From Aliterella atlantica CENA595 (GTDB lineage Bacteria > Cyanobacteriota > Cyanobacteriia > Cyanobacteriales > Chroococcidiopsidaceae), in contig NZ_JYON01000021.1 of NCBI RefSeq assembly GCF_000952155.1, positions 1 through 64,000 of the forward strand: 64,000 nucleotides of DNA, in the 5' to 3' direction. The translations under genes and the position numbers were made by a program. Shown here in pieces: positions 29,960 to 39,194 of the stretch. Each line of letters begins with the position of its first letter. Position 1 is the first letter of the stretch. The notes beneath the pieces were generated by a model that saw only the letters and a program-made list of their open reading frames with translations, did no database searches and was not told the origin of the DNA.

Positions 29960-30054
29960 TCATATATCAACTATTGTCAAATTCAAGATGCTATCTAGTA
30001 TTTAAAAGTGTTCTAAACTAAATATCATTGTTTTGACTTTTAACTTTTGACTTC

Positions 30055-30894
30055 CTAAAGTAATCGAATTGCTTTAGCCAAACTATCGCAAACGCCAGTC
30101 ATAAAATCTAAATCTAGAGTTTCAATGCGATCGCTTTGTTTGTGATAATGAGGATTGCGAAGCATAGCTGTATCCGTTACCATTATCGCCCGATAACCGC
30201 GATCCCAAAATGGCGAATGATCGCTCCAGCGCGTCTGCGGTACAATTAAACCGCGATTGGGTGCGGGTAGCCATTGACAAGCTGTACCATTTTTACGCAT
30301 TATTCTGCTGAGGCAGCGTAAGTCAGGAATTGTCGGTAAATTACCAATTAAAGCAATAAAATCGCCTGTATTTGGGTAAATTTTCTCTAAAGGTGATGGA
30401 TAGCGTTGCGAACCAGGAGTAGCATCGCAATATCCCAACATCTCTAACGAAATCATCAATCGTAGCGGTTGCTGTTGTTGGTGCAATTTAGCTGCATACG
30501 CGCTACTTCCTTCTAATCCGTATTCCTCCATATCAAAAGCAACTAACTGGAGTGGATGCTTAATCGGTTCAGTTGCAAATATTCTCGCTAACTCTAATAA
30601 AGCTGCAACCCCTGTAGCGTTGTCGTCAGCGCCAGGAGTTCCTGGTACAGCGTCATAGTGTGCGCCAATCAAAATAGGTGGCTTCTGGCTGCTACTAGCG
30701 GCTGGTAAATGCAAAATTAAATTCTGGTGTGGCTTCCCACCGACAAGAAACTCATGAGTTTCTACATTTCCCCACTGTTGCAATTGCTGGTAGATATACT
30801 GCTGTACGAAAAAATGTCCAGCGGTAGCGAAATAAGGATCGCGATCGCGTACCAATTGAGTGAGATGATTGTATAAAAGTTCTTTAAGATCCAA
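30055..30894 (-). CDS. M28-family zinc metallopeptidase
   Basis: A 279-residue aminopeptidase-type protein. Zinc ligands and catalytic residues of the M28 fold are in place: His79 and Asp81 (AHYDAVPG), Asp90/Asp91 (GADDNATG), Glu123/Glu124 (DMEEYG), and a late WSDHSPFWDRG with the last His. I see no signal peptide, so it is probably cytoplasmic. M28 members release N-terminal amino acids from peptides, or cyclise glutaminyl residues; which one is not clear. The PhzF gene lies 24 bp upstream on the same strand. Confidence 0.88.
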   Translation of the reverse strand: MDLKELLYNHLTQLVRDRDPYFATAGHFFVQQYIYQQLQQWGNVETHEFLVGGKPHQNLILHLPAASSSQKPPILIGAHYDAVPGTPGADDNATGVAALLELARIFATEPIKHPLQLVAFDMEEYGLEGSSAYAAKLHQQQQPLRLMISLEMLGYCDATPGSQRYPSPLEKIYPNTGDFIALIGNLPTIPDLRCLSRIMRKNGTACQWLPAPNRGLIVPQTRWSDHSPFWDRGYRAIMVTDTAMLRNPHYHKQSDRIETLDLDFMTGVCDSLAKAIRLL

Positions 30895-30918
30895 GGTAAG
30901 TTTTTATTTAGTAGATAG

Positions 30919-31797
30919 TTAAACAAATTCACCCTTAGCTACCATTATCACTTTACCACCGACAAAAACCTGAATTTCTGAATCTTTTTTCTGTGCTTTT
31001 AGTAGTAAAAGTGAATCTCTACCAATTTCATAACCTTGTTCTACGCAAATATCAATTGTATCCGTACCAAAATAGCTATACTCTACTAAATACCCAGCTA
31101 AACAGCCATTTGCACTCCCTGTCGCTGGATCTTCTGGTACTCCCAAATAGTCGCAAAATACACGCACGTTCAAGTTATTTTCTAGCTTATAAGTTTCTGG
31201 GCAGAATACTAAAATTGATTTTGCCTCTGTCGTATTTACTAAATTAAAATATAGTTCTTTATTGACCTTAATTTGCTTTACTGCTGCCAACTTTTTCAAA
31301 GGTACAATAATAAACGGTAAACCTGTAGATACTTCTTGAATAGGGAAATTAGTATCTATATCCTCTAGATTTAAGTTTAGTATGGGAGCGATCGCATCTG
31401 CTGCTAACTTTTTGTGAAATGTAGGAGCTTTTTGCTGCATCCACAACAGTTCTACATCACCGTTGTAATAATGCAAATTCACAGGTATTTGTCCAACCTT
31501 CAGATTTAAATTAATAGTTTCTACAGGTTGACTGATAATAGCTTTTTGAATTATATACGCCGTTCCTAATGTGGGATGACCAGCAAATGGAATTTCTTGT
31601 GCTGGTGTAAATATCCGCACGTCGTAGCCATTTTCACGAATCTCATTAGAAACAATAAAAGTTGTTTCTGAATAGTTTATTTCTCTAGCAATGCGCTGCA
31701 TTTGTTCGTCAGCAAGCGTGTTGGCGTTGGTAACTACTGCTAATTGATTACCGTTATATTTCGCTTGCGCAAATACATCAACAATATAAAACTGCAT
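30919..31797 (-). CDS. PhzF-family isomerase/epimerase
   Basis: A 292-residue protein of the PhzF/DapF-like fold with two similar halves. The N-terminal YIVDVFAQAKYNGNQLAVV block, the NYSETTFIV motif with the catalytic Glu, and the C-terminal GVPEDPATGSANGCLAGYL block are typical. Family members work as isomerases or epimerases on small acids; there is no phenazine cluster here, so the role is not phenazine-related. A 24-bp gap to the M28 peptidase suggests co-transcription. Confidence 0.9.
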   Translation of the reverse strand: MQFYIVDVFAQAKYNGNQLAVVTNANTLADEQMQRIAREINYSETTFIVSNEIRENGYDVRIFTPAQEIPFAGHPTLGTAYIIQKAIISQPVETINLNLKVGQIPVNLHYYNGDVELLWMQQKAPTFHKKLAADAIAPILNLNLEDIDTNFPIQEVSTGLPFIIVPLKKLAAVKQIKVNKELYFNLVNTTEAKSILVFCPETYKLENNLNVRVFCDYLGVPEDPATGSANGCLAGYLVEYSYFGTDTIDICVEQGYEIGRDSLLLLKAQKKDSEIQVFVGGKVIMVAKGEFV

Positions 31798-31806
31798 TTT
31801 TTATAC

Positions 31807-31827
31807 GGGTGCAATATCATTGCACCC
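31807..31827. repeat. degenerate palindrome of the GGGGCGCAATGC type
   Basis: GGGTGCAAT and ATTGCACCC form a perfect 9-base inverted repeat around a 3-base loop. It lies between the PAS-CRP stop and the PhzF start and resembles the family at 37159. Confidence 0.6.
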
Positions 31828-31843
31828 CTAGCTAAACAATGTT

Positions 31844-33055
31844 TCATTTACAAGCTTCTTCAAACTTTTGATGGATGATGATAATGTGGTTTTTCGTATC
31901 AACTTTAATTGCACCTTTATCCTGCAATTTTCCCATCAACCTAGTAATTGTCACTCTAGTAGTAGAACAAGAATCAGCAAAATCTTGGTGAGTAAAACGA
32001 ACGCTCAAACGCGTTCCTAGCTCTACTGTTTGCCCAATTTCCTGCTTTAACAAAGATAATAGCTGATAAAAGCGATCTTTTACTCTTCTTTGTCCTGATA
32101 TCGCTAAAAGAGCCTCTGTTTGTCGCAAACGTTGGCTAACTTGAGTAAAAACTACCTGAGCAATATCGGGAGAATTTGCTATCTCTGCAGGTGAAATAGA
32201 TACTAATTGCACTTCTGACAAAGCTGTAGCTTGGTAAGTTGGTAGCGATGTCAAATCTGCACCGAAAAGCATATCTGAACTTACCAAACCTACTAATACT
32301 TCTTCGCCATTTTCACATACAGTAGATAATTTAACTACACCTTTGCAAACTTGCCAAATTATTTGGGGTTTAACTGGGATAATTTCACCTTTGAGAAAGG
32401 TTTGTTTGGAAGATTGTTGAGTACGAGAACTATTACGCTCTAAATTAATTGACTCTGTTGATTCTAAACGCGATTCACCACTATTTTGATTGTTATTGCT
32501 TATGAGGATGCGAAGATTAGATGTATTACCTTGCCAATCTTTAACTTTTGCTACAGTTAGCGTCGCCTCAAAAGGCTTGAGATTGCGAGGTGCAATTTGT
32601 AAATTCCACTTTTGCTGAACTTGTTCGCTACTGCATAGTTGATTGAGTTTGCTATAAAATGTTTTCATATCCTCTTCGGCAACAAAAACACTCAAAGGCT
32701 TGCCAATCAAAAAACGTTGGGAGACATTTAGTAATGTAGCAACTAACTTATTAGCTTCTTGGATTTTGCCTTCACCATCAGTTAATAGGTAACTTTCAGG
32801 TGCAGATTCAAATAGTTCCTGGTATCGTAAGCTTTGTGCTGTTAGTAATGCTTGTGATATTTGCAAGTCCTCATTTTGTCTTTGCAATTCTTCTATAGCA
32901 ACCTGCAATTCTTCCGAGACTACCCCTAGTTCTTTGAATGCTATAGGCAACAAATCTGCTGACATTGTTTCAGATGAAACGCTTGCATCTTTGTACAGTT
33001 CATCTAAGCGTAAATGTACGCTTTCTACCTGTTTAACAAAAGAATTTAAATTCAA
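31844..33055 (-). CDS. PAS - CRP-type transcription regulator
   Basis: A 403-residue regulator with an unusual order: an N-terminal coiled coil (about residues 20-75, VVSEELQVAIEELQRQNEDL), a PAS domain (~75-195, RYQELFESAPESYLLTDGEG), a low-complexity linker, a cyclic-nucleotide-type beta barrel (~220-305), and a CRP-type winged helix (~345-395, FTHQDFADSCSTTRVTITRL). The helix resembles NtcA/CRP recognition helices. The nucleotide pocket lacks an obvious RxS phosphate motif, so it may sense another ligand or none. PAS-before-CRP fusions could join redox or light sensing to promoter control. It is transcribed leftward, with a long leader (33056-33542) that carries a 9-bp inverted repeat. Confidence 0.85.
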   Translation of the reverse strand: MNLNSFVKQVESVHLRLDELYKDASVSSETMSADLLPIAFKELGVVSEELQVAIEELQRQNEDLQISQALLTAQSLRYQELFESAPESYLLTDGEGKIQEANKLVATLLNVSQRFLIGKPLSVFVAEEDMKTFYSKLNQLCSSEQVQQKWNLQIAPRNLKPFEATLTVAKVKDWQGNTSNLRILISNNNQNSGESRLESTESINLERNSSRTQQSSKQTFLKGEIIPVKPQIIWQVCKGVVKLSTVCENGEEVLVGLVSSDMLFGADLTSLPTYQATALSEVQLVSISPAEIANSPDIAQVVFTQVSQRLRQTEALLAISGQRRVKDRFYQLLSLLKQEIGQTVELGTRLSVRFTHQDFADSCSTTRVTITRLMGKLQDKGAIKVDTKNHIIIIHQKFEEACK

Positions 33056-33542
33056 ATTTCACCTCAAAAATTTACTTAAAGTTTTAAAAATTACTAATTG
33101 TAGTATTAAAGTTGTTACTTACAAAAATTTTACATTATTTATTGGCAAAAATTTTTTTGTTTTGCCGCAAAGTTTTATACATAAGTGCTTGTTAAGTAAT
33201 TCCAATTTCAATTTTTGCCCGCTCGGAGCCAATTGACGATAGTTATATTGCGAAATATAACTGATTTGGTTTAAGCCTTACTGTTCCTAATTTAACAAAT
33301 AGGCAGACTTCGGATTACATCTTATGACAGAGATAAACCTGCTCATTGAGTAGAAATTGCTATTTTATTAAGTAACTTAGATATGTATAGCTCGTAACGT
33401 CTCCCGCTCTAAATATCAGCATGAAGCTAAATGTATGAGACAAGATTATTACTTGTTAATTAAGTGTTTAGGGAAGCTAAGAGTGCAGAGATACCTGATA
33501 AACCATTTACTTAACCCTTAGACGCAGTTCTAAATGCTACAT
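33056..33542. other. intergenic, leader of the PAS-CRP gene
   Basis: About 490 bases, AT-rich, without a supportable gene. It holds the inverted repeat at 33241-33262. Confidence 0.5.
33241..33262. promoter_or_regulatory. 9-bp inverted repeat upstream of the PAS-CRP gene
   Basis: AGTTATATT, a 4-base loop GCGA, then AATATAACT. It lies about 186 bases before the ATG. It might be an operator or a small mRNA hairpin. Confidence 0.3.
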
Positions 33543-33836
33543 CTAACGGCGTGAATTCTTTTTATTAGCTGCTAATGTGGGTAAAATATCAGCAGAATAA
33601 GGAGGTAAGTATCGCTGTTGTCTAACTGGCTCTAGTGGTTCAACTTTATTTTGTTGCAGCAACCACCAGCGTAAAGCAAAAGCGATCGCTACTGTAGTTA
33701 TACCAAAACCAAATAAAACCCAGCGATCGCCAACACCACCAATTAGAGCATCAACCGCACCAATAGTAATCAGAAAACTTGGTATAGGCTCTTTTCGGTA
33801 TGCTGACCTTAAAAATCTTGGTAATATAGCGTTCAT
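33543..33836 (-). CDS. small hypothetical membrane protein
   Basis: A 97-residue protein with a basic N-terminus, two hydrophobic segments (about residues 18-35 and 39-58) and a soluble tail that contains RQQRYLPPYSADILPT. I do not recognise a named family; the pattern resembles conserved cyanobacterial proteins of unknown function. It stands alone. Confidence 0.6.
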   Translation of the reverse strand: MNAILPRFLRSAYRKEPIPSFLITIGAVDALIGGVGDRWVLFGFGITTVAIAFALRWWLLQQNKVEPLEPVRQQRYLPPYSADILPTLAANKKNSRR

Positions 33837-34013
33837 CGCAAATCTGATTGTTTGAATTTATTAGGGTTAGTAAAAGCAATTGTTTTCTCACAAAAAACAG
33901 CGCTTAATTACATATAGATTCACATTCAATTTTAGATACTGCTTAAAACCGCAGTTACGCTAGTATTCTGGCAAAATATTAGCATAAGTAACTGTATCCG
34001 TCGTCTGCCCCAG

Positions 34014-34187
34014 CTACTTCAACCCCAACCAACCTAAAACACCTTGATTGGTAAAATACTCAATAATTAGCATCAAACCAAAGCCTATCATAGCGGCTCT
34101 ACCATTCAATCGCTCTGCATATTCGTTGAAGCCAAACTTAGGCTGCTGCAACTTAGGCTGAACTGTAGGCTGAGGCTGAGTAATCAT
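34014..34187 (-). CDS. high-light-inducible protein (HLIP / Scp)
   Basis: A 57-residue protein with ATG 34187 and stop 34014-34016. It has the single-helix chlorophyll-binding signature: FGFNEYAERLNGRAAMIGFG followed by LMLIIEYFTNQGVLGWLGL. The Glu and Asn/Arg residues of the ExxNGRxAM motif, which coordinate and position chlorophyll in the light-harvesting family, are kept. A hydrophilic Gln/Pro-rich N-terminus precedes it. HLIPs bind chlorophyll during assembly or repair and protect against excess light. No operon partner is close. Confidence 0.93.
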   Translation of the reverse strand: MITQPQPTVQPKLQQPKFGFNEYAERLNGRAAMIGFGLMLIIEYFTNQGVLGWLGLK

Positions 34188-34354
34188 ATAAAATTTGCTA
34201 CTGGTTAATTTGACACGCTTGTAGGAATAGCTACAAAATCTATTTACATTATAACTTGTAACAGTTATTTACAATTTTTAAATTACAGAAATATATTAGT
34301 TTGGGATTGAGTAGCGCATCAGCACCAAAAGATGCTACCATAACAAATGCGATG

Positions 34355-34427
34355 GCGGGCGTAGCCAAGTGGTTAAGGCAGTGGATTGTGGTTCCACCAT
34401 TCGGGGGTTCAAGTCCCCTCGTTCGCC
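34355..34427 (+). tRNA. tRNA-His (GTG anticodon)
   Basis: A full cloverleaf: acceptor stem GCGGGCG/CGTTCGC, D arm with GGTTAAGGC, anticodon GTG at 34388-34390, T arm GGGGGTTCAAGTCCCCT. A G at 34354 facing C34427 supplies the extra 5' G typical of tRNA-His. No CCA is encoded. Confidence 0.95.
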
Positions 34428-34547
34428 CTGATATTTAGTAGTGCCGCTTGTATCTTGATTACAGGCGGCACTTGGTATTAGTAATTAATAGCGATCGCTT
34501 TTCCTATCCAGCAAATGCGATCGCTTATAAACAAAATCTTCAACTGA

Positions 34548-34859
34548 CTACTTAATAGGCATAGCATCGACATCAACAGTCTTTGCAGTAGTTGTAGCAT
34601 CGGTACTGCTAGCATCAGCACTATCCGAGTAGCCCTTACGCGCTTTAAAGCCTTCAATTGCCATTTGGGAAACTTCCGAAACTAGCAGTGTCAATAAAAA
34701 CACATCGTCTAGCTGTCCGACAATAGGCAAAAAGTCAGGAGCAATATCAATCGGGCTAACGAAATAAAGTGCTGTACCCAAAATCACCCACCAGCGATAT
34801 TTAGGATTGCGTAACAGATTGCGATACCAGGTATAAACCGCTTGAATTGAAAAGTTCAT
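34548..34859 (-). CDS. YkvA-like DUF1232 membrane protein
   Basis: A 103-residue protein with the DUF1232 core: RNPKYRWWVILGTALYFVSPIDIAPDFLPIVGQLDDVFLL. The SPIDxxPDxxPxxGxxDD signature is complete and spans one or two membrane segments. The C-terminal tail is Ser/Thr/Asp-rich. Function is unknown in general. It lies after the tRNA-His gene on the opposite strand. Confidence 0.88.
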   Translation of the reverse strand: MNFSIQAVYTWYRNLLRNPKYRWWVILGTALYFVSPIDIAPDFLPIVGQLDDVFLLTLLVSEVSQMAIEGFKARKGYSDSADASSTDATTTAKTVDVDAMPIK

Positions 34860-35079
34860 TTGTTCAACCTCCAGTTACTTTTAATTGTGACAAATCTCTA
34901 ATTCAGCCTGGGTGTAAATAACCGCCCAAACTTAGTGCGGAGGTTGCTACATTTGCAGGGAAGTAAGGGGATCTTTGGCAAGATAGCTGATAATCTCTAA
35001 AATTAAAGTGCTTCAAGCGAGTTTTAAATAACTGTGCTTAAATATGGGGCTGAGGAATGGACGGAGGAAATAAAAAATC

Positions 35080-36003
35080 GTGGATGTAGTAGAGATTTTT
35101 CGCACTGGCGGACCCGCGATGTGGCCGTTACTGGCTTTATCGATTTTAGCTTTAAGCGTAATTATTGAACGCTTGTGGTTCTGGGTAAGAATTCTAACTC
35201 AAGAAAGAGAAATCGTCGATCGCGTATTGAATACCGCTAGCGCCAATTGGGGGTCTGCTACCGACCTTGCCAAACGCGCAACCAACCAACCCATCGGGAG
35301 GTTTCTCTATGCCCCCTTGCGCCTGTCAAGACCAGATCCAGAAGTATTTCGCCTTGCCTTGGAGGCAACAGCAGAAGATGAATTAGCCTCGATGCGCCAA
35401 GGGGAAAAAGTGCTAGAAGCAGTAATTGCCTTAGCGCCATTACTAGGTTTATTAGGTACGGTATTGGGCTTAATTCAATCTCTAAGTTCAATTCGTTTGG
35501 GAGATTTAGGCACTTCAGCCGCCGCAGGCGTACCTTTAGGCATTGGACAATCGTTAATTAGTACGGCAACAGGGCTAATTGTCGCCATCGCCAGTTTGGT
35601 ATTTTACCGCTTATTTCAAGGGTTTGTCGTCAACCAAGTAAAAGTATTTCGTAGAGCAGGCAGCGATTTAGAATTGCTTTATCGTCAATACTGGCAAAAT
35701 ATACCTCCCGATCGCATTGCACCGCTAGCAGGCAATCTACCTAGTGCGCCCGCCGAACCAACCAAAACGATTGTAGAACCAACTACCCAAATTCAGCCAG
35801 AATCAGTACAACCGAATGTAGGCGAAAGTCACGATCGCATTATTATCAGCACAGACGACTTATCAAGCGATCGCCCCCAGCCAACTGACAATCCGACTAC
35901 AATTCAAGACACAACCCAAATAATTTCTCCTATTGAGGAAACAAACAATTTACCGCCAGATGCAGACAATCGGCGCGATAACTCCAATCCTTCTGGATTT
36001 TAA
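35080..36003 (+). CDS. exbB: MotA/TolQ/ExbB proton channel protein
   Basis: A 307-residue membrane protein. The N-terminal helix is [20 protein letters not shown]. The TolQ/ExbB core has [14 protein letters not shown] and the [17 protein letters not shown] helix, which carries the pore Thr residues. It starts with GTG at 35080. The C-terminal ~90 residues are a disordered Pro/Gln/Thr-rich tail. With ExbD it forms a proton-driven motor that energises outer-membrane transport or envelope upkeep through a TonB- or TolA-like partner, which I do not find here. The ExbD gene begins 48 bp downstream. Confidence 0.9.
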   Translation: MDVVEIFRTGGPAMWPLLALSILALSVIIERLWFWVRILTQEREIVDRVLNTASANWGSATDLAKRATNQPIGRFLYAPLRLSRPDPEVFRLALEATAEDELASMRQGEKVLEAVIALAPLLGLLGTVLGLIQSLSSIRLGDLGTSAAAGVPLGIGQSLISTATGLIVAIASLVFYRLFQGFVVNQVKVFRRAGSDLELLYRQYWQNIPPDRIAPLAGNLPSAPAEPTKTIVEPTTQIQPESVQPNVGESHDRIIISTDDLSSDRPQPTDNPTTIQDTTQIISPIEETNNLPPDADNRRDNSNPSGF

Positions 36004-36051
36004 ACAGTAGCCAGTTTTGCTCCCCACATTTGTCTTTTACAACCAACCGCC

Positions 36052-36642
36052 ATGAAAATTAATTTGCACTCGCCCATTGAGGAAGTCCAGATTCAAATTA
36101 TTCCGCTGATTGATGTGATCTTTTGTATCTTGACATTCTTCTTGCTAGCAGCTTTGCAATTTACTAGACAACAAGCAATTAATGTAGACTTGCCCAAAGC
36201 TACTACTAGCACAACGCCCTTAACACAACAGCGTTTGATTGTCACAATCGATCCAGTCGGGCAAATTTATGTAGAACAGCAACCAATCAACTTAGATCGC
36301 TTACCTGGGACTTTACAAAGTTACTTTCGGGCAAATCCTACCGCGACAATGGTATTAAATGCCTCGCGTACAGCTAGTTATGAAGATGTGGTGCAAGTAT
36401 TAGATACAATGCGGCAAGTAGGAGGCGATCGCGTATCTTTATCTACTTTACCTGCTTCCGAACAAACTCCTGGCGCAGTTGTACCACCTGCTAGCAATCC
36501 TGTTAATCCTGGCACATTACCCGCACCTAATTCTAGCCCTTTGCCTAATGCTGCCCCAGCGCCAACTACTCCTAGTAGAACGAATATTCCTGTATTTCCT
36601 AATGCGCCTAGCAATCAACCTACAGCGTCTCCCCAAAGATGA
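36052..36642 (+). CDS. exbD: ExbD/TolR proton channel protein
   Basis: A 196-residue partner of the ExbB protein. It has one N-terminal membrane helix (IIPLIDVIFCILTFFLLAALQ) with the conserved Asp of the pore, then the periplasmic ExbD/TolR domain (about residues 45-135, QRLIVTIDPVGQIYVEQQPI and YEDVVQVLDTMRQVG), then a ~60-residue Pro/Asn/Ser-rich tail of low complexity. The motor is likely at the inner membrane. The tail may pass through or touch peptidoglycan. Confidence 0.9.
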   Translation: MKINLHSPIEEVQIQIIPLIDVIFCILTFFLLAALQFTRQQAINVDLPKATTSTTPLTQQRLIVTIDPVGQIYVEQQPINLDRLPGTLQSYFRANPTATMVLNASRTASYEDVVQVLDTMRQVGGDRVSLSTLPASEQTPGAVVPPASNPVNPGTLPAPNSSPLPNAAPAPTTPSRTNIPVFPNAPSNQPTASPQR

Positions 36643-36755
36643 GACGAAGTTCTGCCAATTTACAGATGAATATTTAAGCTGCTAATTAGTTTACTAGGTA
36701 AGGAAGAGAGATTTTTTACAAACTAAACCTAGGACTAGATAGGGAGTTAAAATTT

Positions 36756-37124
36756 ATGCACTTTAACTTTGTAGACCTTTTGATTGCATGGCTAGTAAGC
36801 GCCTCTAGCTTGCTAATTGTGACTAAACTACCTACAGGGGTAGAAATTGATAGCCCAGTAAAAGCTTATACTTCAGCCGCAGTATTGGGGATTGTCGCTG
36901 CGATCGTCAACCCAATTTTGAAGACACTATTTTTTATCCCTAATTTGTTAACTTTTGGTTTGTTGTCTGGATTAGTTACATTTATTATTGCTGCGATCGC
37001 TTTTGGTATAGCAGCAGCTTTAGTAAGTGGTTTTCGCCTGCGTCAAGGTGTCTGGAGTGCCATCATCGGCGCTTTGGCTTTGTCTATTGTCAGTAACTTG
37101 ATCTACGGCTTTGTAGCAGCTTAA
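36756..37124 (+). CDS. phage_holin_4-like small membrane protein
   Basis: A 122-residue protein with three or four membrane segments, with LPTGVEIDSPVKAYTSAAVLG and NPILKTLFFIPNLLTFGLLSGL blocks, which fit the mycobacteriophage-type holin family PF04020 common in cyanobacteria and other bacteria as a chromosomal gene. Despite the family name I see no phage genes nearby, so it is likely a housekeeping membrane protein. It has its own spacer after exbD. Confidence 0.82.
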   Translation: MHFNFVDLLIAWLVSASSLLIVTKLPTGVEIDSPVKAYTSAAVLGIVAAIVNPILKTLFFIPNLLTFGLLSGLVTFIIAAIAFGIAAALVSGFRLRQGVWSAIIGALALSIVSNLIYGFVAA

Positions 37125-37158
37125 GGCATTCGTCTTGCCTAATTAGGACGATTGGTAG

Positions 37159-37186
37159 GTAGGGGCGCAATGCATTGCGCCCCTAC
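37159..37186. repeat. 28-bp perfect palindromic repeat (GTAGGGGCG family)
   Basis: GTAGGGGCGCAATG is followed without a loop by its complement. It lies between the convergent stop codons of the holin-like gene and lysC. Related copies are at 9689-9730 and 42340-42367, with a weaker one at 31807. Confidence 0.85.
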
Positions 37187-37212
37187 ACGCATATATATCC
37201 ATTTATTAAAAA

Positions 37213-39024
37213 TTACGCAGGTACTTGAATTTTACCTGTGCCTGCAAGTCCAAAAGCAGCGTGAATTGCTTTTAAAGCCGTAACTCCATCTGCTTGCGGT
37301 ACAACGCAGCTAATTTTGATTTCTGAAGTAGCAATCATTTGAATATTAATATTGTGCTGGGCTAGGGCTGCAAACATTTTCGCCGCCACGCCTGGATGCC
37401 CTAGCATTCCCGCACCGACAATACTAACTTTGGCGATCGCAGTATCGACAACTATTTCACCCCAACCAAAATCGCTGCTAGCTTGTGCTAAGGTATTTCG
37501 CGCCGCTTCAGCATCAATTTGCGCCACAGTACAAGCAATATCGCGCTTGGGAACGCCATCTATTATCCGGCAGCGCTGAGATTGAATAATACTATCCACG
37601 CTAATATTATGCTCTGCTAATAGCCCAAATAACTTAGCTGCCGTTCCTGGGCGATCGGGTACTTGGCGAATCGCTAGCCTTGCTTGATTGAGATCCAAGG
37701 CAACACCGCGTACGGGGGTTAATAACTCCTCTGCTGCCTCTGTACGAGTGCTAGGCATTACTCCCCTACTAACTTCAAACGCTGCACACAAAGCCTCAAC
37801 CGCGCGATCGCCATCTACTGCATCAATGGCGCAACTAACTTTGACTTCAGAAGTGGAAATCATTTGAATATTTATTCCCGCCGCAGACAAAGTAGCAAAC
37901 ATTTGAGCGGCAACACCAGGACGACCGATCATGCCTGCCCCAGCTATACTTACTTTAGCTATTTGCGGCTGTACCATCACTTCAGCCTCATCTGGGGCAG
38001 AATCACTAGAACGCAATACAGGGGCGATCGCTGCTGCTACTGCTTCAGCACGTTTGAGCATTGGCGTACTGACAGTAAATGCAATATCGTTGGAATTGCC
38101 TTCATGAATTGACTGAATAATTAAATCTACATCCAAATTTTGCCTGGCAATTTCGCCAAATAACCTAGCTGCTACGCCTGGGCGATCGGGTACGCGCAAT
38201 AAAGCAAGTTTAGCTTGTTCGCTATCTAATTCCACCCCACTTACTGGACGGGCTATTTCTAAATCTATCAAACTTCGCTCTGGTACAGAGGGAGACACTA
38301 CCCGCGTACCAGGTTCGTCACTCCAGCTAGAACGTACTACCAACTCTACGCCATAGTTACGGGCAATTTCTACAGCGCGGGGATGCAAAACTTTTGCCCC
38401 CAAGCTAGCAAGTTCGAGCATTTCATCGCAGGTAATTTCGCTCATCAATTGCGCTTCGGGTACTAGGCGCGGATCGGTGGTGAGTATTCCTGGCACATCC
38501 GTATAAATTTCACAACAACTAGCTTTTAAAGCCGCAGCTAAAGCAACTGCTGAAGTATCAGATCCGCCGCGCCCTAAAGTTGTAATTTCTAACTCTGAGG
38601 TATTGCTAATACCCTGAAAACCTGCAACAACAACAACCTTACCATCTTGCAAATGGCGATCGATTCTTTCAGGTTTGATGTGCAAAATTCGCGCTCGGCT
38701 GTGTTCGGCTTCTGTTACGATCCCTACTTGAGCGCCTGTTAGCGATACTGCTGGTTGCCCTAATTCTTGCAGCGCCATAGCAAGTAAAGCGATCGATACT
38801 TGTTCGCCAGTAGACAGCAGCATATCCATTTCGCGGCGGCTGGGGTTGGTAGATATTTCTTGGGCTAATTTCACCAATCCATCAGTAGTTTTGCCCATTG
38901 CTGAGACTACTACCACTAATGAATTACCAGCATTAACTGTGGCGATCGCGCGTTTGGCTACTGCTAAAATGCGTTCTGTTGAACCTACTGAAGTACCGCC
39001 GTATTTTTGAACTATAAGCGCCAT
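37213..39024 (-). CDS. lysC: aspartate kinase with four ACT domains
   Basis: Phosphorylates aspartate at the entry to lysine, threonine and methionine synthesis. The 603-residue protein has the kinase core KYGGTSVG (residues 7-14), LSTGEQVS and [12 protein letters not shown], then four ACT domains from about residue 265 to 595. They fall into two pairs: the PDRPGxAAxLFG unit occurs twice and the GAGMxGxPGVAAxMFA unit occurs twice, so the whole regulatory half is a tandem duplication. Cyanobacterial aspartate kinases are known to have this long form. Feedback by lysine or threonine is expected from the family. It ends in a single transcript with a short spacer. Confidence 0.95.
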   Translation of the reverse strand: MALIVQKYGGTSVGSTERILAVAKRAIATVNAGNSLVVVVSAMGKTTDGLVKLAQEISTNPSRREMDMLLSTGEQVSIALLAMALQELGQPAVSLTGAQVGIVTEAEHSRARILHIKPERIDRHLQDGKVVVVAGFQGISNTSELEITTLGRGGSDTSAVALAAALKASCCEIYTDVPGILTTDPRLVPEAQLMSEITCDEMLELASLGAKVLHPRAVEIARNYGVELVVRSSWSDEPGTRVVSPSVPERSLIDLEIARPVSGVELDSEQAKLALLRVPDRPGVAARLFGEIARQNLDVDLIIQSIHEGNSNDIAFTVSTPMLKRAEAVAAAIAPVLRSSDSAPDEAEVMVQPQIAKVSIAGAGMIGRPGVAAQMFATLSAAGINIQMISTSEVKVSCAIDAVDGDRAVEALCAAFEVSRGVMPSTRTEAAEELLTPVRGVALDLNQARLAIRQVPDRPGTAAKLFGLLAEHNISVDSIIQSQRCRIIDGVPKRDIACTVAQIDAEAARNTLAQASSDFGWGEIVVDTAIAKVSIVGAGMLGHPGVAAKMFAALAQHNINIQMIATSEIKISCVVPQADGVTALKAIHAAFGLAGTGKIQVPA

Positions 39025-39173
39025 AACTTTTATCTACTAAATATCTGCCTTGATGCTGCGATCGCTTTACATCTTCGCGCAGGGATACTAAAAATATTCA
39101 TCCCATATTATCGATCTAAATCTAAATAACTTGGTGAAATACAATCTGGATTTGTGGCGTGGATGGGTGAGAC

Positions 39174-39194
39174 AGACGTAGCACTGCTACGTCT
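39174..39194. repeat. 21-bp palindromic repeat (GTAGAGACG family)
   Basis: Arms AGACGTAGCA and TGCTACGTCT around one base, downstream of the PaaK-like gene. The 3' flank CTAC extends the same family as at 3478-3506. Confidence 0.75.

Noticed and set aside
30919..31797. PhzF as part of a phenazine cluster
   Set aside because: No other phenazine genes are in the window. PhzF-family proteins have many other roles.
36756..37124. Holin-like gene as a sign of a prophage
   Set aside because: No other phage gene, integrase or attachment site is near. The family is common as a chromosomal gene in cyanobacteria.
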